A stretch of DNA of 64,000 nt from NCBI GenBank assembly GCA_964568735.1, contig CAZMRF010000009.1, positions 36,598 through 100,597 of the forward strand. The letters run 5' to 3'. Within the stretch, counting starts at the first letter, position 1; each line of letters begins with the position of its first letter. A model generated the notes under the pieces. It did not search any database, was not told where the DNA came from, and worked only from the letters and a program-made list of their open reading frames with translations. This DNA comes from CAZMRF01 sp964568735 (lineage in GTDB: Bacteria > Acidobacteriota > Polarisedimenticolia > JACPZX01). The translations under genes and the position numbers were made by a program. Of the stretch, positions 18,886 to 26,356 are shown piece by piece.

Positions 18886-20337
18886 GTGTCAGGGATCGCC
18901 TCGCGCTTCGCACGCGGAGCCTGCTGCCTCGTCCTGGCGGCGAGCCTGCCGGGCTGCTCCATGATGGCAGGGAGGATCGCGAAGAAGCTGGCGGAGACCT
19001 CGCCGATCACGGAGGAGGATCAGCTCGTTCTCGAGGGAGCCGTGCCGGCCTTCCGGCGCTGCATGGTGGACCACCAGTTCTGCGGCAGCTCCGCGACCTG
19101 CAAGGGAGCCGCGGCCCTGTCGAGATCTGCTCCCGATGCCGTGGGCGTCTCCCCGGAGCTTCGCCGGGAGATCGAGTCGGCCTGGATCCAGGGTGCCCGT
19201 GAACCCTCATCGGCCCGCGCTCTGGCGCTCCAGGAGAATCCCGTGCAGACGGGCGTCGAGAGGCTCCTTCTGGCGCTCGTCGATCCGGCTGCGGCTGCCT
19301 ACGAGGTGCAAGACCGGGGGCCGGGCACGAGCTGCCAGCAACGCTTCAGCATCTCCGATGGGGACGCCGGGCGCGCCGCCTCGCTGTGCTTCACCGATGT
19401 GGAGCTGAGGGCCTTCGAGAGGGACCTGGAGGAAGTCGTGCTGGGCGGGGGCTTCGAGGCGCTCCATCACGCGGCCGTCCGCTCCGAGCAGGCGCTCTCG
19501 ACGCGCGGCGAGGGCTCGAGCCCGCTGTCGGACGAGGTGCGTCTGCTCGCCCGGAAGGCCGAGTTCGCCGGCGGGTACCTCAAGGCCTATTTCAGGAATG
19601 GCAAGTTCTGGAAGATCGAGCTGAGCGGCGAGAAGTGGAAGGAGAAGCTGGAGGCGGAGCTGCGGAGGCGCTTCCCGCTCTACAGCGATGAAGACATCCA
19701 GGCCCTGCTCGCGCACTTCGAGCTCCTGAGCCGTGAATGGAAGTTCGTCTTCGGGGGCATTGGGTCGGACGGATTCGTGACGAGAGGGGGCGCGATCCAC
19801 CAGTTCCCGGCGGTGGAAGTGAAGGTGGACGATCTCTTCGGCGATGCGCCCTCGCTTCCGGAGGTGGACTTCCTCCAGGTCGGCTCGGACCTCGTGAGGG
19901 TCTACATGGAGGCGATCCTGGACGCCAGGCTCGGCGTCCCGGCGGTCAGCAACGCCACCGGCGCGAGCTGCGAGCTCTTCGGATCCGAAGCGCTGCCGGT
20001 CCACGAACCGGGGGAGGTCGGCGGAAAGGGTGTGACCGAGGCGGAGTTCGGCCTCGTCAACAACTGGGCGAACGCCACGGAGAGCGTCTCGGCCACGCTC
20101 TTCGGCCGGGTCGTCCGGGGGATCGGTCCCTTCGGTCTCAACAACGAGGCCCTGGCGAAGCTGCTGGAGACGCTCCTCGGCGTGACGTTGCGCAAGGCTA
20201 CGGAGCGCCTCGCCTGGTGCTACTACGACTGCGTCCACGTGGAGGGCTCCGACGAGCCCTTGTCGATCGCCGGGGGAGAGCCAATCACGGTGAGGCTGAG
20301 GGTGGATGCCGAGGCGCCCAGGCTGCTCGGCAGGTGA
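18886..20337 (+). CDS. Predicted lipoprotein of unknown function
   Basis: A 483-residue product. The GTG at 18886 lies one base after the previous stop and behind a GGGGGGA run. A clear lipobox (LAASLPGC) follows a short basic N-terminus, so the protein is probably lipid-anchored. The rest is rich in Glu and Arg with paired cysteines (CMVDHQFC, CYYDC), suggesting disulphides in the periplasm. No catalytic motif is recognised. It is the last member of the closely spaced array that begins with the sigma factor, which makes it a candidate target or partner of the CHAT protease or the preceding zincin-like protein. Confidence 0.7.
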   Translation: MSGIASRFARGACCLVLAASLPGCSMMAGRIAKKLAETSPITEEDQLVLEGAVPAFRRCMVDHQFCGSSATCKGAAALSRSAPDAVGVSPELRREIESAWIQGAREPSSARALALQENPVQTGVERLLLALVDPAAAAYEVQDRGPGTSCQQRFSISDGDAGRAASLCFTDVELRAFERDLEEVVLGGGFEALHHAAVRSEQALSTRGEGSSPLSDEVRLLARKAEFAGGYLKAYFRNGKFWKIELSGEKWKEKLEAELRRRFPLYSDEDIQALLAHFELLSREWKFVFGGIGSDGFVTRGGAIHQFPAVEVKVDDLFGDAPSLPEVDFLQVGSDLVRVYMEAILDARLGVPAVSNATGASCELFGSEALPVHEPGEVGGKGVTEAEFGLVNNWANATESVSATLFGRVVRGIGPFGLNNEALAKLLETLLGVTLRKATERLAWCYYDCVHVEGSDEPLSIAGGEPITVRLRVDAEAPRLLGR

Positions 20338-20673
20338 GGGACACGGAGCGAGTCGAGCCTGTCCCGGGAGAAGGGAGAGGAATCCGAGTGTCGGCACGCG
20401 CAGCCCAGAACTTCAACATCAGGCTGCTCGAAAGGGGAGAGTGCGACTTCGGGCACTTGGAGCCATGGATCCGCCGCGCGCTCGTCCGACCGAGTCGCGC
20501 TGGGCGCAGGCGGTGGGCAGGTCAGAATCCGACAGGCCCGCGGCCCGTCCACCCGGCGGTCCGCAAGCCTTGGCCTACCAGACCGGCTCCGGCGCGGAGC
20601 TTTATGGTGGGCGCACGTTGGAGCTCGCCTCCCCCCCCAGGTGAACGGACGTCCGCGCTCATCTGGTGAAGCA
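20338..20673. other. Gene-free spacer after the sigma factor-CHAT array
   Basis: About 335 bases of GC-rich sequence without a convincing gene on either strand. Open frames here have no ribosome-binding site and no recognisable protein pattern. The stretch separates the lipoprotein gene from the HTH/nucleotidyltransferase pair, and its last part becomes A+T-rich where the next promoter lies. Confidence 0.5.
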
Positions 20674-20688
20674 TACTAAATAATAGTA
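20674..20688 (+). promoter_or_regulatory. Putative operator/-10 region of the HTH-nucleotidyltransferase pair
   Basis: The A+T-rich inverted repeat TACTA-N5-TAGTA stands out in GC-rich surroundings and ends 10 bases before the GTG start at 20699. It could serve both as -10 element and as a binding site for the HTH protein encoded immediately downstream, giving autoregulation and a very short or absent leader. Confidence 0.4.
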
Positions 20689-20698
20689 CACTTCCCGG

Positions 20699-21067
20699 GT
20701 GAAACTCGATCCCCGCCGCATCAAGGGCCTGTGCCGCCTCGAGGGCCTGACCCTGCAGGGCCTGCTGCAGGAGGCCGGCGTCAGCCGGACGGCCTACTAC
20801 TCTCTGACGAGGAAGGACTCCGTCCTCCCGCAATCGGTTCGTTCCCTTGCTGGCACCCTCGGCGTGGCGCCTTCCGCGATCCTGGATGACCCACCCCCTG
20901 CGGTCTGGCGGGCGCGGCTGCTCCTGCGTCAGGCGCAGCGGATCGTGACCCGGAACACAGGGATCTCGTTCGACGACGTCTGGCACACCCTGGTGCTGCT
21001 CGAGGAGCCGCCGGTCGAGCGGCTCAGAAGGAGCCTGCTGCGTGGCCGCGCCGCTGATATTCACTGA
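20699..21067 (+). CDS. Small HTH protein, putative antitoxin/regulator
   Basis: A 122-residue protein starting with GTG at 20699. The N-terminal third reads as an XRE-like helix-turn-helix (LEGLTLQGLLQEAGVSRTAYYSLTRKDSVLPQSVRSLAGTL compressed over residues 14-54). The C-terminal part is helical with many Leu and Arg. It overlaps the nucleotidyltransferase gene by 26 bases in another frame. HTH plus minimal nucleotidyltransferase pairs are a recurrent toxin-antitoxin layout (AbiEi/AbiEii- or MNT/HEPN-related). Whether this one is an antitoxin cannot be proved from sequence. Confidence 0.65.
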   Translation: MKLDPRRIKGLCRLEGLTLQGLLQEAGVSRTAYYSLTRKDSVLPQSVRSLAGTLGVAPSAILDDPPPAVWRARLLLRQAQRIVTRNTGISFDDVWHTLVLLEEPPVERLRRSLLRGRAADIH

Positions 21068-21515
21068 GCGGGAGCAGGCTTTCTTGAGGGAGCTTGTCCG
21101 CAACAAGGTCGACTTCATGATCGTCGGGCTCGCGGCCGCGGCGCTGCAGGGGGCGCCGGCGGTCACCCAGGACATCGATCTGTGGTTCAGGGATCTAGCC
21201 GATCCGCGGCTGAAGAAGGCGCTGGGCCGCGTGGGCGGAGTCTATGTCCCTCCAACAGGCTCCACGCCCCCGATGCTCGCGGGCAAGAGCGTGGCGCTCT
21301 TCGACATCGTCCTCACGATGGACGGCCTCGGGGCATTCGAGAGCGAGAGAGAGAATGCCATTGAGGTTCCGATGGGTCGAACGAAGGTGATGGTCCTTTC
21401 CCTTGAACGGATCATCGCCAGCAAGAGAGCGGCCAACCGCGAGAAAGATCGGCTGATCCTGCCCGTCCTCGAGGCCACGGCCGCCGTCCTGCGCGCGAAA
21501 AAGGGTCGCTCTTAG
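21042..21515 (+). CDS. Nucleotidyltransferase-fold protein, putative toxin of an HTH/NTase pair
   Basis: A 157-residue protein. It contains a nucleotidyltransferase pattern: VDFMIVGLAAAALQG followed by TQDIDLWFRD, where the DxD acidic pair would bind metal, and later FDIVLTMDGL. This matches the small AbiEii/DUF6036-like nucleotidyltransferases often found as toxins that modify tRNA or other acceptors. It starts with GTG inside the HTH gene, so the two are translationally coupled. The C-terminus (SLERIIASKRAANREKDRL) matches the usual helix of this family. Substrate unknown. Confidence 0.7.
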   Translation: MAAPLIFTEREQAFLRELVRNKVDFMIVGLAAAALQGAPAVTQDIDLWFRDLADPRLKKALGRVGGVYVPPTGSTPPMLAGKSVALFDIVLTMDGLGAFESERENAIEVPMGRTKVMVLSLERIIASKRAANREKDRLILPVLEATAAVLRAKKGRS

Positions 21516-21583
21516 GAGGGTCCGGCCCTGTGCCATGTGAGGCCCTTCCACAACCCGCTATATCTCAGTAGGATTGAAGACCA

Positions 21584-21619
21584 GGGCGGTTACCTCAGCT
21601 GGAAGAGCACCTGTCTCAC
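21584..21619 (+). pseudogene. 5' half of a tRNA-Val gene, broken at the anticodon loop
   Basis: The first 30 bases match the intact tRNA-Val at 28558 with one mismatch (C instead of G at position 10). The next bases (TCTCAC) would give a CAC anticodon. After that there is no 3' anticodon strand, T-arm or acceptor partner; unrelated sequence follows. It is a truncated tRNA-Val(CAC)-like gene, not a functional tRNA. It marks the left end of the segment of different composition that runs to the intact tRNA-Val. Confidence 0.7.
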
Positions 21620-21733
21620 GCGCGAATCGAGCCACCGCGTAGATCAAGGCGATCCGCGCGGGGCATGCGGTTTCGGGTCCATCAGGGACGCAGCACGTCC
21701 TTGGTCAGCGCGCACAGCAGGTTGGAGGATCAC

Positions 21734-22762
21734 GTGAGAAGAACGATGAATCGCAGAAGGGCAGTCGGCGTTGTGGTCGGTGGTCTCATTCTCTTCGGAG
21801 CTGTTTCCAGCATGGGAAAACCGGGACAAGAGAACGAGCCGCTGACGACGCCACAACCAAGGACGGCGGGGGCCGGCACCTGTAAGAAGGGCGGACTTGA
21901 TCGCCGCTACGATTGCGGGGTAGAAGGCTCCGGAGCGGGTCGCGTAATCGAGGCAGATGCGGGACCTGTAGAGATCAGCGGACCAGACGGACTCGTCGTG
22001 AGCGGCAAGGTTGGTATCGGCACTACCGAGCCCGACACGAATCCGATTGTAGGATTGGACGTAAGAGGAGTCATCGAAGCTCAGGCAACGACCACCGGCG
22101 GAGCAGCGATCGAGACCTATAACACGCTGCGCACACGCGTGGTCGCCATTGGTAGCCAAGCGCAAAACGGGTTCATCGGGCTCTTCGAGGAGGATGGGTC
22201 GACCATAGCTGTGAACATGACAGCTACACCAGGTGGTCGGATCTGGTTCAACAACGGTGGCAATGTGGGGATAGGCACTTCCACTCCAGCCGCAGCCCTC
22301 GACGTTGAAGGAAAAACAATAACGAAGGTACTCGAGATTACGGGCGGGCTTGACCTTGCTGAGGACTTTCGGGTTTTCGGCAACCACAGGGTCGAAAAAG
22401 GAGCCGTCGTAGTAATAGATGATATCCATCCAGGGTTTCTGAAGGTGAGCGATCGGGCCTACGATACCTGTGTTGCGGGGATCGTTAGTGGTGCCGGCAA
22501 CATCGCTCCAGGCCTTACTCTGATAGGAACGGTTGCGACAGCAGACACACACACGATCGCGCTCAGCGGGAGAGTCTATGTCTTGGCAGACGCGGGGACG
22601 TCTCCGATCGCGCCAGGTGACCTGCTCACTAGCTCGGCAGTCCCAGGTCGAGCGATGAAGGCGACCGATAGGTATCGTGCCTCTGGTGCGGTCATCGGCA
22701 AGGCAATGTCCTCACTCAAGAACGGTCAGGGACTTGTGTTGGTCCTGGTCAACTTGGGGTAG
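21734..22762 (+). CDS. Exported protein with tail-fibre-type GIGTT repeats
   Basis: A 342-residue product from the GTG at 21734, which is five bases after GGAGG; an ATG at 21746 is an alternative. A hydrophobic signal (VGVVVGGLILFGAVSS) follows a basic N-terminus. Two KVGIGTTEP / NVGIGTSTP motifs, each followed by a LDVRG or LDVEG, are the signature of tail-fibre and fibre-like surface proteins with short beta repeats. The C-terminal ~170 residues (GDLLTSSAVPGRAMKA and similar) resemble the shaft-distal part of such proteins. Base composition is visibly less GC-rich than the flanking genes. No phage structural genes are nearby, so a cell-surface fibre is more likely than a virion protein. Confidence 0.65.
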   Translation: MRRTMNRRRAVGVVVGGLILFGAVSSMGKPGQENEPLTTPQPRTAGAGTCKKGGLDRRYDCGVEGSGAGRVIEADAGPVEISGPDGLVVSGKVGIGTTEPDTNPIVGLDVRGVIEAQATTTGGAAIETYNTLRTRVVAIGSQAQNGFIGLFEEDGSTIAVNMTATPGGRIWFNNGGNVGIGTSTPAAALDVEGKTITKVLEITGGLDLAEDFRVFGNHRVEKGAVVVIDDIHPGFLKVSDRAYDTCVAGIVSGAGNIAPGLTLIGTVATADTHTIALSGRVYVLADAGTSPIAPGDLLTSSAVPGRAMKATDRYRASGAVIGKAMSSLKNGQGLVLVLVNLG

Positions 22763-22877
22763 TAGGCCACTTAAGGAATCTCGGCACACAAAGCAAGGTT
22801 GACGAAGCGGAGTCAAACACCAGAACCAAAGTTCGTTCATTAAGGGCCACTTGATCGGCGCCGGGGGGAGAGACCCG

Positions 22878-24773
22878 ATGTGCGATACGAGGGAGTTGCC
22901 GCGGACGGTAGGGGTGAGAGCCGTTGGAGCTAATGCATGGGTAGTATTCGTCATACTTCTAGCATCGAATACCGCGAGAGCCTTCGGACAGAGTCCGATC
23001 CAGACGGAGAATCAACTGCCTGGGACCGCCGAATGGGAGCTGGATCGTACTGCGCCTCACTCTGGAATTCAGGGATACGCGTCGCTCACGAGCGCGAACT
23101 TAGGCCAGGAAATAAAGCTCTTTGTTGACACCGAGGATCCGTACTACACCGTCAGAGTATTCCGGCTGGGTTGGTACGGGGGCGCCGGAGGGCGCGAGGT
23201 AACTAGCCCTCTTGTTCGAGTCGGTCGACGACATGATCCTCTCTACAGTTTCGACGCAGTAACGGGACTCATCGAGTGCGACTGGACTGACCCGTATACT
23301 CTTAGCATACCAGTCAATTGGGTCAGTGGATTGTACGTGGCGAAACTTACGGCCATCCCAAGTGGTGGGCAGAACTATATTATCTTCGTAGTACGAGACG
23401 ACGAACGGAGGGCCACGTATCTCTTTCAGCAGAGTGTTACGACATACCAGGCCTATAACGAATGGGGAGGCAGGGGGCTATACGCAAACAGGGACGCCAA
23501 CATCCCTCCTGCGAGAAAGGTCTCCTTCAATCGCCCCTACGGGCTCTATGATCTCGGCGCCTTTTCTCATTCGGGGATCCCCTCGCCGGGGTATGGTGCA
23601 GGCGACTTGTTCTACTGGGAGATCAATTTCCTGCGATGGCTCGAGCGCGAAGGCTACGACGTTACCTACTGCACGAACATCGATTCCCATGAGAACGCTA
23701 GCTTGCTTCTATCCCATAGAGCCTTCCTCTCCGTCGGACATGATGAGTACTGGTCTTGGGAGATGCGGGCGAATGTGGAGGCAGCGCGCGACGCTGGAGT
23801 GAATCTAGGCTTTTTCTCTGCAAACACATGCTACGTCCAAATCCGACTTGAAGAAAGTCCATCAACCCACGAGCCGAATCGAACTATTGTTGGGTATAAA
23901 GAATTCGCGTGTGGACCTTGTTGCATAGCACCTCGCATGCCACCGAACAGCTGTGATCCTCTAAATCTGAGCACATGCAACCTCAATTCGTGTGATCCTG
24001 CATGCTGCTCGACAAGTACTGGCTGTATGGATCCGCTCTGTGCTGACTGCGACCACGCTAACGACGCGTATATCTCCATACAATGGGCCAATTCACCGGT
24101 CAATAGACCTGAGGATGCCCTATTGGGGATCAGGCTCTGCTACTCAACCGTCGACGCGGACGTTGTGATCTCCGATCCAGCGTCGTGGGTATTCACGCAT
24201 ACCAACGTTCAAAACGGCGACCATATTCCCGGCCTTCTAGGGTATGAAGTCGATAGTGTGCAGTTTGATACGCCACCTGGGACAAAAGTACTAGCTCATT
24301 CTGCATTTGCGACGGACCCGAATGACGCGAGTATTCTGTGCCGGACCGGTCCCGCAGGGGATACGGATGGGTACGCGGATATGGTCATCATCGACGGTAC
24401 CGGTAGGACTGCATGTTCAACTACATTCTCTACGGGCACGATCCAATGGTCCTGGGGGCTCGACGATTTCAATGCACCTCAAGATCGTCTCTCTGTAGTG
24501 AGCCCCGTCGCGGAGCAAGTAACAAGAAACGTTTTGGCGCAGCTAGCGATCGTTCATGGCAATCCGACAGATGTCGTATACGTTGATCAGAACAGTAGTG
24601 TGCCTGGAAGTGGAAGTTGTCAGCATCCCTACGAACTGGTGAGCGAGGGTGTAGCGAATGTCAGTCCTGGCGGCACGCTAATTCTGGTATCGGGCTCGTA
24701 TCCCGAGAGGGTGACGATCGCGCGGCAAATGACTATCTACAGTGCTTGGGGAAGATCGGTCATCGGGGAATAG
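22878..24773 (+). CDS. Exported protein with N,N-dimethylformamidase beta-subunit-like domain
   Basis: A 631-residue product from the ATG at 22878, behind GGGGAGAG. A signal peptide is likely (WVVFVILLASNTARAFGQ). The body shows the pattern of the N,N-dimethylformamidase large-subunit-like family: FRLGWYGGAGGR, YLFQQSVTTYQAYNEWGGRGLY, FLSVGHDEYWSWEMR. A Cys-rich insertion (CGPCCIAPRMPPNSC...) interrupts it near residue 350. The last ~65 residues form a short beta-helix-like module (YVDQNSSVPGSGSC...GGTLILVSGSYPERV) common at the C-terminus of secreted proteins. Enzymatic function is doubtful; many relatives are uncharacterised secreted proteins. Composition is clearly A+T-richer than the core genes, indicating transfer. 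Confidence 0.7.
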   Translation: MCDTRELPRTVGVRAVGANAWVVFVILLASNTARAFGQSPIQTENQLPGTAEWELDRTAPHSGIQGYASLTSANLGQEIKLFVDTEDPYYTVRVFRLGWYGGAGGREVTSPLVRVGRRHDPLYSFDAVTGLIECDWTDPYTLSIPVNWVSGLYVAKLTAIPSGGQNYIIFVVRDDERRATYLFQQSVTTYQAYNEWGGRGLYANRDANIPPARKVSFNRPYGLYDLGAFSHSGIPSPGYGAGDLFYWEINFLRWLEREGYDVTYCTNIDSHENASLLLSHRAFLSVGHDEYWSWEMRANVEAARDAGVNLGFFSANTCYVQIRLEESPSTHEPNRTIVGYKEFACGPCCIAPRMPPNSCDPLNLSTCNLNSCDPACCSTSTGCMDPLCADCDHANDAYISIQWANSPVNRPEDALLGIRLCYSTVDADVVISDPASWVFTHTNVQNGDHIPGLLGYEVDSVQFDTPPGTKVLAHSAFATDPNDASILCRTGPAGDTDGYADMVIIDGTGRTACSTTFSTGTIQWSWGLDDFNAPQDRLSVVSPVAEQVTRNVLAQLAIVHGNPTDVVYVDQNSSVPGSGSCQHPYELVSEGVANVSPGGTLILVSGSYPERVTIARQMTIYSAWGRSVIGE

Positions 24774-24953
24774 GTCGGTTGAGCTTAGCCGGAGATCGTG
24801 TCTCTAACACCCTGCTGAGAAACTCGCGTCACTAGCCCCGATGAGTTCGTGCGGTGCCCTGCGATAGGCCGCAACTCGTCGACGACGAAGGAGATGGCGA
24901 TGCGAAGAGAAGATCGTCAGGAGGACGAGGTGTTCAGTTGCGTCCCGTTCGAA

Positions 24954-25112
24954 TCTCCCGTGGTGAACCACCACTTCGTGAGATTCAACAAGCGCGTCAC
25001 CTTCTGCGCGACCGACGTCCTTCTGAGGGTGAACGGATGGAAGCTCGCAGTCGACCCGATGGCGGCTCACGCCTTCATCATTGGACCGCTTGAGAGGGGA
25101 AGGTGCGACTAG
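24954..25112 (+). pseudogene. Remnant of a Doc/Fic-type toxin gene
   Basis: The translated stretch NHHFVRFNKRVTFCATDVLL followed by RVNGWKL and AFIIGPLERG matches the C-terminal half of Doc-family proteins. The Fic motif H-x-F-x-(D/E)-GNKR is damaged: the Asp-Gly pair is replaced and only NKR survives. No N-terminal half or antitoxin (Phd-like) is present upstream. The frame ends with a TAG that lies within the target duplication of the adjacent IS66-type element. Fic/Doc proteins transfer phosphate or AMP to targets; this copy should be inactive. Confidence 0.6.
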
Positions 25113-25115
25113 TAT
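25108..25115 (+). repeat. Left target-site duplication ACTAGTAT of the IS66-type composite
   Basis: The eight bases ACTAGTAT directly precede the outer left end (GTGAGCG at 25116). An identical octamer directly follows the right end at 28310. Eight base pairs is the duplication size usual for IS66-family insertions. Confidence 0.85.
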
Positions 25116-25197
25116 GTGAGCGTTCTGTGCTCCCCGTCCCGGGGCTGGGCGCGGCGGAGTGGCGCGGTGCTACTCGGGTCCGACGAGTGTCCTGAGG
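25116..25197 (+). repeat. Outer copy of the IS66-type left end
   Basis: This 82-base sequence is repeated at 26275-26356 with a single mismatch (25189 against 26348). It contains the terminal inverted repeat and the last codons of tnpC as they occur in the inner copy. Similarity stops abruptly at 25197, where the cargo begins. Confidence 0.9.
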
Positions 25198-25299
25198 GCG
25201 GATAGGCGTTTCAGGCTGCGTTCCGGGCTATTATGGGTCCGGTAAGGCGTGTTCAGTCAACCGGGGCGGGCAGCGCGACCGGGCGGCGGGAGGGCTTCA

Positions 25300-25959
25300 A
25301 TGCTCGTGAAAATTCTCATCGGTGTTGCGGGTGTCTTGGTCCTTTTCGTAGCGGTGGTGGCCACACGGCCGTCCACCTATCACGTCGAGCGCAAGCTCGA
25401 GGTCGCTGCTCCAGCCGATCTCGTGTTCGGTGTTCTCAACGACCTCCATCAGTTTGCGGGTGTCTTGGTCCTTTTCGGGTCGCCGTGGGAGAAGCTCGAT
25501 CCCAACATGCAGAAGACCTTCGAAGGCCCCGCGGCGGGCGTCGGTCAGTCGTATGCGTGGAGCGGCAACAAGGAAGTCGGCAAGGGCAAGATGACGATCG
25601 AAGAGAGCGTCCCTGGCCAGAAGGTGGGCATGAAGCTCGAGTTTGTGGAGCCGATGGAGTCCACGGCAACCTGTGCGCTCACCCTCGCGGGTACGCCGAC
25701 CGGCTCGTTCGTGACGTGGTCGATGGATGGGAACCACAATTTCATGGGGAGAGCCTTCGGCATGTTCATGGACATGGACAACATGCTCGGCACCGACATC
25801 GAGAAGGGGCTCGCCCAACTGAAGACCGTCGCCGAGGGCAAGCAGGTAGCAATAGCGGCCGCTGCCGCGGCTCAGGCTGACGCCGACAAGGCCGCCGCCG
25901 AAGAGGCTGCGAAGACTGCCGCTGCCACACCCGTCAAGGGTGTGACGCGCCAGCATTGA
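25300..25959 (+). CDS. SRPBCC-family protein carried as transposon cargo
   Basis: A 219-residue product. The ATG at 25300 has GGGAGGG just upstream. The N-terminal hydrophobic helix (ILIGVAGVLVLFVAVVA) is followed by a START/SRPBCC-type domain (VERKLEVAAPADLVFGVLNDLHQF ... SPWEKLDPNMQKTFEG ... GVGQSYAWSGNKEVGKGKMT), a fold that binds hydrophobic ligands. The C-terminus is Ala-rich and low-complexity. A 24-base tract of the signal region (25325-25348) recurs at 25454-25477, inserting GVLVLFG where family members normally read W before SPWEKLD. That may damage the domain. The gene lies between the two IS66-type left ends and is a passenger. Ligand unknown. Confidence 0.7.
   Translation: MLVKILIGVAGVLVLFVAVVATRPSTYHVERKLEVAAPADLVFGVLNDLHQFAGVLVLFGSPWEKLDPNMQKTFEGPAAGVGQSYAWSGNKEVGKGKMTIEESVPGQKVGMKLEFVEPMESTATCALTLAGTPTGSFVTWSMDGNHNFMGRAFGMFMDMDNMLGTDIEKGLAQLKTVAEGKQVAIAAAAAAQADADKAAAEEAAKTAAATPVKGVTRQH
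25325..25348 (+). repeat. 24-base direct repeat, copy 1 (second copy at 25454-25477)
   Basis: The tract beginning TTGCGGGTGTCTTGG is identical in both places inside the SRPBCC gene. Copy 1 encodes part of the signal anchor. Copy 2 sits in the middle of the domain and looks like a templated duplication. Confidence 0.85.
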
Positions 25960-25985
25960 TGATCGGTTTCGACGCCCGAAAGCAC

Positions 25986-26274
25986 CTAGCACCACCCCTC
26001 GTTTCTGACTCGCAGCATCCCACGTTTCTCCAGTGTCCGCTCGATCGGGAAGCGCTGATCGTAGGCGAGGGAGCGTTCCTCGTCTGACAGGGTCGCAGCG
26101 ATCCTCTCCGCGCGCTCGCCCACCTCGTCGCGGAACGCTGCGCGATCGACGCGTAGATCCGGCCTCTGGTCCCATCGCTGCGCTGGCGTGCACCACCCAA
26201 GGCTACGCCGCGGAATCAGCTCGTTCAAACAACCGCGCATCTCGTTGAGCGCGTCTTGCAGGTGCGCCTCATCG
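25986..26274 (-). pseudogene. 3' fragment of an integrase-core (DDE) transposase gene
   Basis: The minus strand encodes about 95 residues including LNELIPRRSLGW, VDRAAFRDEV and a terminal GGWC-like NEGWC. This is the C-terminal pattern of rve-type DDE transposases of the IS481/IS3-like group. The 5' part is missing because the inner IS66-type left end interrupts it at 26275. It is a relic of an older element into which the IS66-type copy inserted before the cargo was captured. Confidence 0.6.
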
Positions 26275-26356
26275 GTGAGCGTTCTGTGCTCCCCGTCCCG
26301 GGGCTGGGCGCGGCGGAGTGGCGCGGTGCTACTCGGGTCCGACGAGTTTCCTGAGG
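26275..26356 (+). repeat. Inner copy of the IS66-type left end
   Basis: Same 82-base sequence as at 25116-25197, with one mismatch. Here it continues into the intact 3' end of tnpC (stop at 26329). The eight bases before it (CCTCATCG) do not match the right flank at 28310, so this end was not used in the last transposition. Confidence 0.9.

Noticed and set aside
19737..20669. A 310-codon plus-strand frame over the end of the second lipoprotein gene and the spacer.
   Set aside because: It is Arg/Gly-rich, out of frame with the lipoprotein, and has no start signal or recognisable pattern.
21584..21660. A complete tRNA-Val(CAC) gene.
   Set aside because: Only the 5' half is present; no 3' anticodon strand, T-arm or acceptor partner follows.
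21734..24773. A prophage, suggested by the tail-fibre-like repeats.
   Set aside because: No capsid, terminase, portal, integrase or lysis gene is present, and the protein has a signal peptide.
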